From Diphasiastrum complanatum (taxonomy: Eukaryota > Streptophyta > Lycopodiopsida > Lycopodiales > Lycopodiaceae), in the NCBI GenBank assembly GCA_029204225.1, contig CM055096.1, positions 65,198,370-65,262,369 on the forward strand: a DNA stretch of 64,000 nt, written 5' to 3'. The position numbers and the translations under genes are program-made. The first letter of the stretch is position 1; each line of letters begins with the position of its first letter. The notes beneath the pieces were generated by a model. That model worked only from the letters and a program-made list of their open reading frames with translations, did no database searches and was not told the DNA's origin. Below are positions 43,804-55,987 of the stretch, piece by piece.

Positions 43804-45650
43804 ATAACCATGGCTTTTAGCACCTGGGACTGAGGGCAAGTCCAAATTTTATATCACCTACTAGACTGCTACCCACAAGGTGCAAGTGATTGAGACCGCT
43901 CTTGCAGCCATAGAAATCACTTCTGGAAGACAGCCCTCCCCAGATCATAAGCATGCTAAGAGTATCTTCAAGCCGTTTATTGATACCACTGATGAGTTGT
44001 ACTAGACCAATCACGGCTATTTGATCGAATCCATATATTCCCTGGAACATAATTTGAACAGTTCCATGATAGTTCTATAATTTTTTATTCATCCTTTCAG
44101 ACATATCAACAAGATCAAGCCTAAGTAGCACAAGATACCATCAGGGTCGCCCATGCAGTTCCGTCACCAAAGCAGTTTGATGCTACTATACCAGATGGTT
44201 ATGAAGAAGAGGATGTATTTGAGGAAGAAGATATACAACTGAAACCTCAAGGCAACCCAAGTCAAGCTTCTGGATCTGGATTACCTGCTGCTACTATTGC
44301 TACAACACCAACTATGGATACTAGTGACACTATGAGTTTAGTTACTAACATTGCGTGAGTGATCCAGACCATACAAGATGAAAAAACCACAATGGACAAG
44401 CATATCTTGGAATTGGGATCAAAGAATACCTTGATCAGCCAGAAAGTGATACAACTGAATCGAGAGCTTAAGGTCGCCAAACAACATAAGTCAAAGTTTG
44501 AGGCCGACATGAAGAAAGCCCAACAAACAACCGACGCTCTAGAAGGCTATGTGGAGACTCTTAAGAATATGTTGACAACGCAAGATCAAGTGGACAAAGC
44601 CATCCAAGATGCCAAACAATAGGTGTTGCTGCTCTAAGGGCAATTGGATATGGCTGCGCTTGAATGAGAGTGCCTTCAAGATGAATTGGATGCAATCACC
44701 CTTGAACGCGACACAAGTATCTGATCGTCCAGTCACACCAAATGAGATCTGATACCTGTTCAGGAAGGTTGAAACCTATCGAACTTCATGTGTAGGGTTT
44801 CAAGAGAGATTTGACAAGTTAAAACGTACGACATCGATCAAGCTGACCAAGGCTAAAACAATCATCAAAGATTACAAAAAGCCGCAGCCGCTCAGATCTT
44901 GGAGTCGAATCCCCAAATTTTTGTTCTGGTAATGGCACAATTCTGACTGGGGCACCAAACAGAAGAATAACAAGATGCGATGGATGATTACTTAAGGCCT
45001 CTGAGATAGAGGAAGGCAAAGAGCTGGATAAGTTACCAGCCTTGGGGGAGCAGCTAGCTTGGAGAACAATAGTTTTTGAAAAAACTCTTGATTCTATAAG
45101 GAGTTATATTGCCAACCCTTACCAACTACGAGTGGATCCATATTATATGTTGATGCCACGGTGTGCCAATGGACAAAATCAATACCCATACTCCAAATTG
45201 GCCCATAATCCACCAGCATTACAATTCGACAATTTTAGGTGATTTCCACCATGCCTTACAAGCTTATCAATAGGAATATATGTTCTCACTAGATCCAACA
45301 ATTAGGCAATTCATGTTGTTCACAAAAATCATGACAATGTTGGCGTTGGTCGCTACATGATAGGATGATTGCTATTCTACTTTGGCTTTCGATCCTAATA
45401 AATCAATGGCATCCGACAGCGTCCAAGATCAGCTGCCAATAGCAAGGTTGTACTATCGTGTTGCAATGATGGGTGGTTCATGGGAATCATTTACATCATG
45501 GACTATGTCAATGTGACTGGCTGGTGCAAATAAGTGCTTCCTACCACACAATATTGATTTTAATATTGTCCACCTTGAGTTCATGCAGAAGGTGCAGTAC
45601 CATCTAATCAAAGTACGACGCGAGGTTAATCAAAGCACGAAGTGAATAAA
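43804..45650 (+). pseudogene. Ty3 C third ORF (post-pol), decayed
   Basis: Shares the layout of the Ty3 A third ORF. N-terminal part 43804-44090 (VIETALAAIEITSGRQPSPD, KSIFKPFIDTTDELY); acidic/glutamine-rich part 44160-44340 (IPDGYEEEDVFEEEDIQ); coiled coil 44359-44620 (LELGSKNTLISQKVIQLNRE); central part with GEQLAWRTIVFEKTLDSIRS (45042); C-terminal KSMASDSVQDQLPIARLYYR and VAMMGGS (45400-45480), matching Ty3 A. Many stops. Function unknown. Confidence 0.65.
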
Positions 45651-45696
45651 TCTCCTGAGGTGTCATGGAACCGCCACCAATTTTGGTGGAGAATAT

Positions 45697-46395
45697 TGTT
45701 GAAGGTTTGCCAAGACAAGCCTAACTCTAGCTAATAAGTGAGAGGGATTTGGCACCCTGTGTGTGTAAGTCCAACCCGATGATCACATAGCTATTTGATT
45801 AGTTACAAGATAATAAAAGGACTTTAGGCCTTTTTGCGGGACTTTTAATGTCGCAGGTCTAAATGTGAAGTTAGTGAATAAAGTTGGGGTTCCCACCAGA
45901 TTTCAATTTCAAATTGGTTCCCTCCAATTATTGAATGGGTTCCCACTCTTTTTTAAAATTTGAATAGTTAGGGAGGTAGGAGTTAGCCAATAGGAATTGG
46001 GGCACCCATCTCCTAAATTTCTTATATAAGTAACAATTTTGAATGATTGTACATGTTCTCTCTTTATTTCAATACAAGCAAATTGGCTCTCTTATGGATC
46101 GGATTTGTGAATGTCCTTGCTCTTTATCACTTTCTCTCCATCTCACATATTTTCTTTGTATCTGCTAAGTGCTGGATTTAAAGTTTATTGGAATGGCTAT
46201 TTCTTATGCTTTTTTGTGAGAGAGAAGGGAAGAGACAGAAAGAGTAAGTTATCATCATTGTGGATTTAGTGTTAATGGATGTAGGGTTAATGCTTAGTGC
46301 TAATGGATCTTAGAACTAATTGTGAATCATCCTCGCATGTTGGATTTGTTTTATGCTATCGCTCTCATGGGATCGAACCTCCGCGTGATGACTAA
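45697..46395 (+). repeat. Probable 3' LTR of Ty3 C
   Basis: Starts TGTTGAAGGTTTGCC, reminiscent of the Ty3 A LTR start. AGCCAATAGGAAT (about 45984) and the TATA-type TATATAAG (about 46023) occur in the same order as in the A LTR (AGCCAATAGGAAT then TATAAAA). The right end near GATCGAACCT (about 46385) is a guess. No matching 5' LTR was found at the left edge of the window. Confidence 0.55.
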
Positions 46396-47361
46396 CTTCA
46401 TTTCCTTGATGCTTGTGTGCTTGGATCTAGGGTTGAACATGTGGATCCTTGTTAGTTAAGTTAACTAAGTAAAGTGGACTTTCCATGCAACTCCACTATA
46501 GGAATTCGAGCCTCTTTGATGTAGGGAAACGTTGGCATATTTTGCCATATTGTGAATATTGAGATTTTGGTGTTTTGGGCTCATTCTCTCTCTACCCGAG
46601 TTTTATGACTTGATTTTCTCTCTCTACCCAAGAGCAGGCTATTTTTCCCATAGTGAGCACTTAGAATTATTTTTGATATTTATTTCTTATAGTAAGAAGT
46701 TAGTTTTTTTAGTCTGATGTATGCCATTGTGCTCTTGCCTTAGATTTTTCAAGTAATCTATTCATTGATCAATCTTGTGCAATCACAACACCTCATTAAG
46801 ATCATGTAAGGTATGTGGGAAAGTTCACACGTGCTTAAAGCTTCACAATGCTTTCACCATTAAGCAGCACATTGCCTCAATCATGTCCCACCAAGTCGAT
46901 AGCCCTTATAGCTAAACGATCGGCAACTATCCCGCACCGGCAGCTAACCACCCGTGCTTTACACTCGAATTCGAGCAGCATCTCTGTATCAATGGTTAAC
47001 CCGTATAGTTCAAATATATCGCCCCGCCCCCCACAAGGCACAGATCATGCTTTCACCAACCTAGGCAGCACTTTGCCTCATCTGTCCTATGTGCAGACAA
47101 TGCCAGGCTCGAACCGCGGGAACTGACCATGCTTACACCTTGAGGGCAACACTTCCATGCTTTCCAAGAGTATGCCAGCTATTGTTCAATTTAGTAAGAC
47201 TTTAAAATTCTGATAATGTCCATTGTATTATTACCAGTACGTGTTTTGGCCAAGTACTTTACCCTAACATTTATAATAGGCTTAGGGCAGATCCGTGCCA
47301 TACCAATCCCTACAAATGTGGCGATCCCTTGTTCAAATCCATGTACCTTAAGGGCGCGTAG
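46396..47361. other. No gene; weak repeated motif
   Basis: Non-coding as far as I can see. Three diverged copies of ATGCTTTCACC...GCAGCAC(A/T)TTGCCTCA lie at about 46848, 47049 and 47129 (the last poorest). On the minus strand GGTTCGAGCCT near 47108-47118 matches a Pol III B box but lacks a convincing A box at tRNA distance. It ends at an AG (47360-47361) just before SIN3-like coding sequence. Confidence 0.4.
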
Positions 47362-47779
47362 GTTATCAATATGCAATACTATGGAACAATACGATAAAAC
47401 AATGCGGATCTGGACAACCTTTATTGAGCCAATGTTTGGGGTGCCTCCTCGTCCCCATGGAGCTGAAGATACAGAAGAAGCTGCTAAAGTAAAAGCTCCA
47501 GAGTCTAAACAAAGTAGTTCCTAGTCCTGGGGAAAGCGCAACTACCGGTGGGGCTGATGGCACAGATAAAACTGCAAATCAGCTTACAGATGGCTTGGAG
47601 CCTAGGAATACTGCAAGCCCTGCAGTTGAGGAGTTTACAACTGCCACCAGTAGAGTGAAAGGCGATAGGATAGATACACCAGCAGCATCTTTGGCAGATG
47701 GCGCTATCGCAATCACAGCTACTCCTGCAAGCAACCTCAGGGAGGATTACAGATCTTTTGCTGTCGTAACGGCATAGTT
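47362..47779 (+). pseudogene. SNL-like: SIN3-like (SNL) gene fragment, 3' piece
   Basis: Host-gene sequence. After an AG acceptor at 47360-47361 the frame reads [20 protein letters not shown] and [20 protein letters not shown], the segment that follows the HDAC-interacting region in plant SIN3-like corepressors (family memory: [20 protein letters not shown]). A +1 frame change at about 47515-47525 leads from KQSSS to [18 protein letters not shown], then DGLEPRNTASPAVEEF and on to a stop at 47777-47779. It follows in protein order directly after the last exon at 54986-55158, but lies on the opposite strand. Not functional as read. Confidence 0.8.
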
Positions 47780-48710
47780 TGAGCTGGAATAGAACAGGAA
47801 AGTTCTTGATTAGGACTGGATTAAATGTGTTGAAATGATAGCATGCTCTGGAAACCTTGAGCACACTACCAGTGACATGTAAATAATGCTAGGATTATTT
47901 CATTTTACTGGTTTTATTAAAATCACGGCATGCCAGTGTTGTCTAATCTGAGCTATCTGATGTGTTTGAGGCAGTGATTATTTCGTTCAAGCTTCTGTCA
48001 TCCTGTCTAATCGTACATTAAGATTGGTTGCCTTTTAAAGATAGAAATGTGTCTAGTTTTGATATATCTTACACACAATGGTTTTTTTTTTCCCATCTTC
48101 TTTTGGCTAGCTTCCTAAGTTTTCAAAGTTGGCAGTCCACTTCTTTCGAATGCCTGGTTTGAGCAAAAAATTGTAATTCTAGCATAGATGTAGCAGTTGT
48201 GAAAAGTGATCACCTGAGATGCCTACAGGTTTGAACAAAACTGCTGTAGGGATACTTTGTAGTTTTGGCGAGTGTTCAAACTTGAAAACTACATTGAATA
48301 TTGCAATTTAGGATGTTGGCCTACATGAATATGAATCGTGTATATTCAATAATATCATTTCTCCTTGTCTAGAATAGCATTACATGAATCTATTATAATT
48401 AAAATTATAGTGGGGCAACGTTTGCCCGCCCCACTTCGCTAGTACTTCATCAAAAAGATAGTCTATTTGCATATATCAATGTTGTATTATTTAATATAGA
48501 ATCTAAATCCCACACTAGTCATCAACATTATTATATCATGCTCTTCCTTTATATAGCACATCTTTTTGATAATGTCTTTATGCGATAGTCGTGATCTATT
48601 TGTGTATCATGGTATGATATAATGGGTGCAGAGTTATGGCTCTCTTTTGAGATGCAACATATATTGAGAGCTTTATGTAGTATTCTTGCAGACAGCTAAT
48701 TTGGTCTTTA
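47780..48710. other. No gene recognised; possibly SIN3-like intron sequence
   Basis: AT-rich with T-runs (for example about 48080). No coding match. It lies between the SIN3-like piece and the 2.4-kb repeat, so it may be intron or downstream DNA of the broken gene. Confidence 0.4.
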
Positions 48711-51258
48711 TTTGTATATGACAGCCTTGCATACAAGTCAGACATAAAGTAAGAGTGAGATGCCAAAGGAGTATACCTTTTTACGTAGTGAGGGACAAAC
48801 AAAAAAGAATGCTCAAGAACTAAGAGGCATATTTTCAGCAACCCAAGAGAATGACAAATATAATAAAGGAAGCAAAATTGGCAAAGTTTGTTATATGAAA
48901 AATAAAACAATCTTGAAGAATTATGTATAAGGCCTTGCATCTCTTTTAAATAATCTCAAGCTATTATTAGAAACCATGAGTAACAAGTGGTATCAACAAT
49001 TGTGGTAAACCCTCGTGGTATGAAAATTGTTGTAGAAAAGACTACATTAATTATGAAATAATCCCAAGCTGTGAGCATAAACCTCGAGTATTAAGGCAAT
49101 ATCAACAATAAATGACTTAGAACATGCAATTAAATTAGAAAAAGAGAATATGTGAAGTTTACACAATAGTTGAAGAACCTAATCAAGTCGTGTAGAATCC
49201 AAGTGCTAATCAAGATTGAAAGTGCACGTCTCATAATACTAAAGATCATGTGTGAAAAGATAGCCTTGGTCGAAATCATGATATGAAATTTTTTAACATT
49301 GTTGAAATGGTCATTATAGAAGCATGAGTGTCATGTTATCACACACATTATGAGAGGATGAAAGTTGTTGGTGACCTCTTTGTAGGTGGTACTTTATGGG
49401 TATCATTTGGAGTGAAATGTGTCTCCTTCTAGAGATATATATCTATGCCTCGATTCTCTCACCCATCATTCTTTGACTTCCATGAATATTGGCATTTTGT
49501 GCTCTCTGACTATCATCAAATTTTCATTTATAGATACTATTTATAAACAATAATAACATAGCTCTCAACTACAATAGGAATAGAATGGGCAACAAGGTAG
49601 GGATTTCATAATCTAGCCAAAGTGGAGGAAGCTCTTTATTTTTCCATTATGAGCAAGTTTACGATGATTGCTTTAATATGAAGCAATAACTACTAGATTT
49701 CCTTCATTTAATGTCCCTTGCCTAGTTGGAGTCACAAAGTTTCCAAGTGTTATGCTTGATGATGATCTTTTGTACTCTAATTTGTAGTGCGACATGCTCT
49801 TAAACTACCTCAACACTCGCTTGGGCTGTCTTTTATATTGTTGTTTAGAAACATGACATTTGGCTCAAATTGTTATTCAACTTCTCACAAGATGAGCATG
49901 TTATGGGGTATCAAAACTAGGGTATATAAGGGTGATTGAAATCTATAAGATAGAATACTTTTTTGATTCTTTTATTCCATTTTTTCTTGTTGATGCTTTT
50001 TGTTTGACCAAGAATGGCAGTTCACCCAGAACAATTTTAAAAGCTAGTATTTTTTTATAATGTAGAGCATGTAGTTGGCAATATTTGGAATGTTCATTTT
50101 AAAATTAAAATTCAAACTCTTATTGTTTATATAAACTTTGTCTCAAAGGACGATAAAGTGTCCTAGAAAATAAAAAAATTACTTTTTCTACAATTCTAGT
50201 GTTGATTTTTGTTGGAAACGTATACAAAAACTATAGGCAAATTCAAGATGAGAGGGATGCAATGGAAGAGAAAGATTAGTGTGTAGTCTGATGAGGAAGT
50301 TAACTTGTTTACAGTATGTGCATGAGAGGTTGGAAATTATGGTAGTGGTTAGGTATGAGCAACAATAGGATGTCACACACTAAATTGGTGATTGTATTTT
50401 AACTACTGCTCTCTTGTCCAAGATTTTTGTGCATTCCTATTCAATGGCATGCATCAATGCTCCATTATTAGGGCATACTTATTGCCAATAGTTGTAACAT
50501 TCTAGTTCTTTTATTGTTTGTTTGAGCTATTATTATACAATGAATATCTTGTCCTAGGTGCTCATGGTCACAACAACCAACGTTAATTGTGATGGAGAAC
50601 AAAGTAGGAGGGGAGAGAGAGAAATGGAGTGCGAAACAACTCTCCCGTTATGGGTTGCTACTGACTATCAGCAAGAATAGTCTCAAGAGATTGTTAATGC
50701 CAAACAGAATCACAGCTCATGCGTTCTCTAGACAGGATCAATGAAATAATTGCGTGCTCAGACAGATTATGTGCAAATTCTGAGGAGTCAGAGACGTTCA
50801 TGATCTGATCAGACTGAGTGAATGAGCTAAGACAAGTAAATCGAAGAGTGTAAACAATCACAACACACACATATCTATGTTAGGCACAGATGGAAGGTGT
50901 TTCTTGCATATTACACTGAATCCTTGTCAGATGAACAACACGAATGGCTATAGCCAAAATAGGGACGTAACTTTGGATGCTTAATCTTCCGCTTTGTTGC
51001 ATCGTGAATGAATGTGGACTGGATATGTATTTATACAGATCCTTGTTTATTACAGAAATCGTTCAGCTAATCTTATAACTACAAGACTAGTTTAATTTAA
51101 ACTAATGTACAACGACATGTGTACAATGTATATAACAGTCCTATGACTCGAAGTCGTTCAAATGGTGAAGTTTGTCGCATTCCTTGCATTCTTTGCAAAT
51201 TTTGAAAGACTTTAGTCGCATACTTCGCATTCTTCGGGTTATGAGGTGTGGACTGGAT
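48711..51258 (+). repeat. 2.4-kb dispersed repeat, copy 2
   Basis: Reverse complement of 24000-26427 throughout, with indels. It ends with the same bit of copia integrase (HSSGYEVWTG, about 51225-51255), here fused to a Ty3 third ORF (VCFGVIAYKAFFKW). No gene of its own recognised. Confidence 0.75.
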
Positions 51259-53405
51259 TTGTTTGCTTCGGTGTTATCGCTTACAAGGCATTTTTTAAGT
51301 GGATTAAACACCAAATTTTTTGGAGTCGGAGCACACGTTTCGCGACTATGTAAACATTTTGGAGTGCTAAACGATCAAGAGAAAACCATGCTGATGGGAT
51401 GGCTATTGCCTCCAAAACCCATTGACCTTTCTAGCCTCCTGACTGTTTTAACAATAGCTACCACAACAAATGTTGGTGCTTCTCAAACTGATGCACCTGC
51501 TATTACGACCATGGATACGGATGGAGCCGCTAATGCTGATTTATCAAAGCCAATCTCTGCTTCAACCTTAGAGAAGCAGAAGAAGAGTTTAAGCTCTTCG
51601 GACGACGATGCCACTCAGTCCGACACTTAAGACAGTGGACGAGCATCACCATTAGGTGACACTGAGGTAGCAGACGACCAAGAGGACGAACCAGCTAACC
51701 AGCCCCAGTGCCTCCGCACCATGTTAGAATGAGCCAGAAATTTAGTGGCTGAGGTTTATGAGTTTGACAAGTATCACCAGAAGCTCACCATGGAGTTTGT
51801 CAACTCAGAGAGGAAATGCCAAGGCTCTCTTAATGAGTCTTTTGAGAAGATCGATTCGCTCGAATCAGACAACACGCAACGGATTGAATGAAATCATTCT
51901 CTCAAAACACAGCTTCAGACTGCAATAAACAAACCTCATTCTTTGAAGCAGTCCAATAAGACGATTGAGGCCAAGTTTGTAGCTTTTCAGACTCGAAATG
52001 ATTCTTTGAAACAACAACTGCTGGCTGCAAATCAATACCATGTCACTCTCTAGAAACATTTACAAGAGGAGCGAATGACTCGAATAAAGACAGAAAGCTA
52101 CTCTTACTCTGTGCAGCAATGCAAGCTCGATCATAGTAGACCTCATGAAACTGAACCATCTCCAAGACCAGATGCTTGAAAATTTTTGAGTCGAGTTCTT
52201 GCAACCGCTCGAGGATGCGAAGGCACTTGTCGAGGAAGAGTTGGCTGAGTTGAAGGAGCTATCTAGTGATGACACCCCAACTTGTAGCAGGCCAGACTCT
52301 CACGAAGAATATCTTCAGGCCCTGCTTCGCATTGATGATCTGACGCAACAAATTCACGTTGTGCATGTCTGCTCGGGAGTTACTAACCATCCAGAGCATT
52401 TAAAGGCAGTCGCGAAGATCGACAAGTGCGAACAGGAGTTGTCAGATCTCAAGCAGTAGCTAGAAGACCAAAAGTTAGCTGCTGAGTTGCAAACTCAAGA
52501 CTTGGCCACAGTAACTACTCATGCAAAGCGAACATGGCGAAAGCAGTCAAAGGTATGTGTTAAAAGATTCCATGCATTTGCTGAACGATTCTAGAAGTGG
52601 TGTCCCCATGCATTTAACCGTGCAAATTACATGATGCTACCAGGCGCAGTAGGCATCGCCTTCGACGATTGGACGCAACCTTGGGACAAGGACGACTTTC
52701 TTTGGTTATGGGCCCAACTATCTATCAAGCAGGAAAGATGTTTCTGCTGGGGCATAATTCAGGGTAAATTCCAGGTCGTGCCTTTTGGTTCAGCAGAGTT
52801 ATACATAGGCTCTTCTGCTATGTATGCTCTTGAATACATTCGAACCAAATGATTCCAATTTTTGCGAAACGAAGACAACAAGCAACATTTCTGGAAGCGA
52901 AAGTCACAGTGTCAACTATACAAACCACAAGTTGTTGTAGATCTAGGCACCTTCGACGATGCAGGATTGCTGATTAATGTAAATATGGCCTATCCTAAAC
53001 TTTTCAGTCTTTAGATGGATTGGGAGCAAAACCTTGCAGATTATTTTGTGAACATTTGATACAATTTGCAAGACAGAAGGAAGTCAATATGTTATAAACA
53101 ATTCTGTACATATTCATTTTGGCAGTTTGGCACCTTTGCAGCAAAGACATTGTTTTTCATTCAGAATCTTTATGTTAAAAGCTCTTTCATAAGATTTTCA
53201 GCTCGCTATTGGAAAGAAATCACACTACGTAGTAATTCAGATGTAGACAGAAAGTTAATTTAGGAGCTGTTCGATGGAACATTGCTCCCCGTTAAGCTTC
53301 AAGAATTCAGCAACCTACCAGTTGGTCGTTATACAAAATCCAAAGAAGACTTGATGTTGATTGAGGCTCAACAAATTTGGAGTTCGCCCAGAAACTACAT
53401 GAAGA
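51259..53405 (+). pseudogene. Ty3 D third ORF, N-terminally truncated
   Basis: Near-identical to the Ty3 E third ORF from FGVIAYKAF onward. In order: RLCKHFGVLNDQEKTMLMGW, PPKPIDLSSLLTVL, Ser/Thr-rich acidic tail (51480-51630), coiled coil 51740-52460 (KYHQKLTMEFVNSERK, LVEEELAELKELSSDD), then a Trp-rich domain 52630-52850 (MLPGAVGIAFDDWTQPWDKD, WLWAQLSIKQERCFCWGI, VPFGSAELYIGSSAMYALEY), VVVDLGTFDDAGLLINVNMA and LEFSNLPVGRYTKS-like text to 53405. Several stops. The VRGK domain of E is missing because of the fusion at 51258. Confidence 0.7.
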
Positions 53406-53732
53406 ATTGAATCCTTCGTAAATATTCATTCTTGCCTATGTCATGGTGATGTTTCTATGTGATGCTGAATCCAGATCTTTGAAGTTTTGAAAATGTTTTG
53501 AAGTTTGATTCCAGTTTTCATCAACAATTCAAAGATCAACTCAAATCAATTTATTTAAAGAAACAACAAACACATATATTCTCTAAGATGAAGAAATATC
53601 TAAAGGAAAAAACATATGAAAAAAATATCTTTTCGTCTTAACAAAAATTTGAAGAACAGGATGTTTCATGAATGATCCTCGAAATAACGATGATATGTTC
53701 ACGAGGATGTTTCACATTTGAGGAAGGGGATA
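53406..53732 (+). other. Ty3 D 3' non-coding region and polypurine tract
   Basis: AT-rich tail after the third ORF. A polypurine tract GAGGAAGGGGA at 53720-53730 immediately precedes the LTR. Confidence 0.7.
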
Positions 53733-54985
53733 TGTGATGCCATGAAATTGTTAAATATTGAATATCAGCATAAATATGGCATGATATACTCGAAAATGAA
53801 GATATGAGCCGGATAAACATAAATCATGAAGAGGCCTAAGACATTTTTCGAGAATATATCTCCTAAGTACTTGCCTTGTAATTACGGACAAGACCTTTAA
53901 AAGGAAAAGACATTGCTTTGGATAGCCTTTACTAGGTCGTCCACGCAAAACGACTAGATATGAAAAGACATGCTAAACTAGAGTAATTTTAACTCTTAGT
54001 TAAATATACCTCTTATGTTATAATTGAACGTATATTCAATCTAATTGTTAACTAGACCTTTTCGTGGGAGCAATGCACCTATTGTTTTAGAGTGTGTTTG
54101 TTCACCCCGTAGAACATATATTGATCTCACAGTTCAGTCTCGAGCATCAAGAGAGAAGAGTTTATGCATATGTAAGAGGTTGAAGAAGTGAATAGAGTGC
54201 TGAGAGTTATTCTCGCTTATCTTCGTTATCCGCACTGTTGAGTGTGAGTGAACCTGAGTCTACTAGCAATCTCTAACGCATTACATGAATTACTCTCTGA
54301 TCAGATAGACTCTCTAGCACATTACAGTCGTTTGATGTGTATCCGTAAAACATGCTTTAAAGAACTGTCTTAAAATCATCTGATTCATCTGTCACGAATA
54401 CAATCTTTTTGGCACTCAAATAACATCTATATTTGGTACAATTTAGCACGATCATTGAATAAAATTGTATGTATACATATGAAATGATAGTCCCTGTCTG
54501 AGGAATTGAGTCTTTGATATGATTGTAACTAACATAAGTTTCTAACGTGCTCTAGAACTATTTGTGTTCTTTAACCATAACCTTGGACTTAAGTTGTTGA
54601 GGACTTCTGTCTAGAAACAAACAGTTCACGAATGCGATTAATTAATTGTCTGCACAACCACAAATACATCGAACATTTCTCGACTCTCTGTTGACACCTT
54701 AATCAGCTGGAGTGTAGTACTGCCGTACTACTCTGATAACATCTCGTCTGTAGAACGCGTTTCATTCGATTTAATAGAGGCCGGATTGTTGTTCTAAAAT
54801 TATTAACATTACACTCCCCAAACACAAGTAATACTGGTCACATTCTAATGTCTGTTGACAACCAGAATAACACTCGAAACCACTTGTCATAATTGTATCA
54901 AATACATAACTTTCTAACACTGTCCTCTGTGGGAACGACATTATTTACTACAAAATCTATATTAACCTTGTTGGTATAGTACGAC
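53733..54985 (+). repeat. 3' LTR of Ty3 D
   Basis: Starts TGTGATGCC next to a polypurine tract and ends GTATAGTACGAC at 54985, directly against SIN3-like exon sequence. From 53801 on it aligns with 57296-58478. In the other LTR the end reads GTATGACA, so this copy lacks the last A. Confidence 0.8.
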
Positions 54986-55921
54986 TTTGTCGGAAGAATA
55001 CTTGACAATTTGGTATAGGTCTGCACGGATAGAAGGATCAAGATACTCGAACTTCAAATCGGGAATCAATGGCCTGCGATTGCCAACAGCTCTCAGCAGC
55101 ATTGTATTGTCTTGTCTCCTCTTTTTCTTATTTATGTCCTTAATTTCAGTCAACAGCCCTGCGACGAACAGCAGTAGAAAATTACTCTTCAATACCTTCC
55201 ACAAGTTCTTAAGGAGGAATGACACAAGTATTGACTGTTAAACACAAAACTCTCATCTGAAAAATGAATCTCGTTTCTAATGTCCAGGCAACACTTGTGA
55301 TGATGTATCTGCGAGTCCATTCTCCACAAACCCACACGCATGCAGATGAAGAACTTATCCTGCTTAACTTACTCCAGAGTCAAATATCATTGCCATTGAA
55401 AACTACCTCTGAAAATGTCTCGACAACACTCTCCTAATAACTAGACAACTGCACATTAAAGTCTTGAAGATTCAAAGTCTTTCCAATCCAAATGCCAAAA
55501 CAGAGTCAGTCAAGCGACGATGTACCTCAGGTTTCATTCTTTTGAGAAGAATAATGCTGATGAGTTTTCATCACTTATCCAAGGTGAAGGGCAGACTCAG
55601 CCCTCCACTGTCCAGAAATAAAGGGGAGACTCGGCCATAAATAACAACAGGCATTAAAGAGCAAAGACAATAATATGAAATCCATCATTTCAGCTCTCAA
55701 AACACGAGTACACCTAGAAAAAAGGCTGGTGGGTCTAAGGACAAAAAGGATCAGCAAAACCTAGCAGGTTGCAACTTGGATAAAGATATCAGACAAGAAC
55801 TGAATGTTCACCTTTATCACAGCAAGATATATCAATGTTGAATCCAGGGTAATACCCAAGAAAGTAGAAAAAATAAACAAATCCTAGGTTAATAAAGTCT
55901 ACCCACAGTCAATAACAACAT

Positions 55922-55987
55922 CAATTTCTTTAAGCTACAGATCATATAGTTCCTCAATTTCTTTAAGCTACAGATCATATAGTTCCT
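55922..55987. repeat. 33-bp tandem duplication in SIN3-like intron d-e
   Basis: CAATTTCTTTAAGCTACAG... repeats with period 33 (second unit begins at 55955), the two units virtually identical. Confidence 0.9.

Noticed and set aside
46848-47126. 92-residue open frame as a host gene
   Set aside because: It is composed of diverged repeat motifs with no recognisable domain and no splice or promoter context.
24000-51258. A simple inversion between the two 2.4-kb inverted repeats, which would put both SIN3-like pieces back on the same strand and in order
   Set aside because: The inverted interval would include Ty3 A's 3' LTR, copia M's primer site and the second half of Ty3 C. All of these are now in the correct orientation relative to their partners at 7809, 7208 and 1450, and CAAAC matches on both sides of A. 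Undoing the inversion would break all three pairs.
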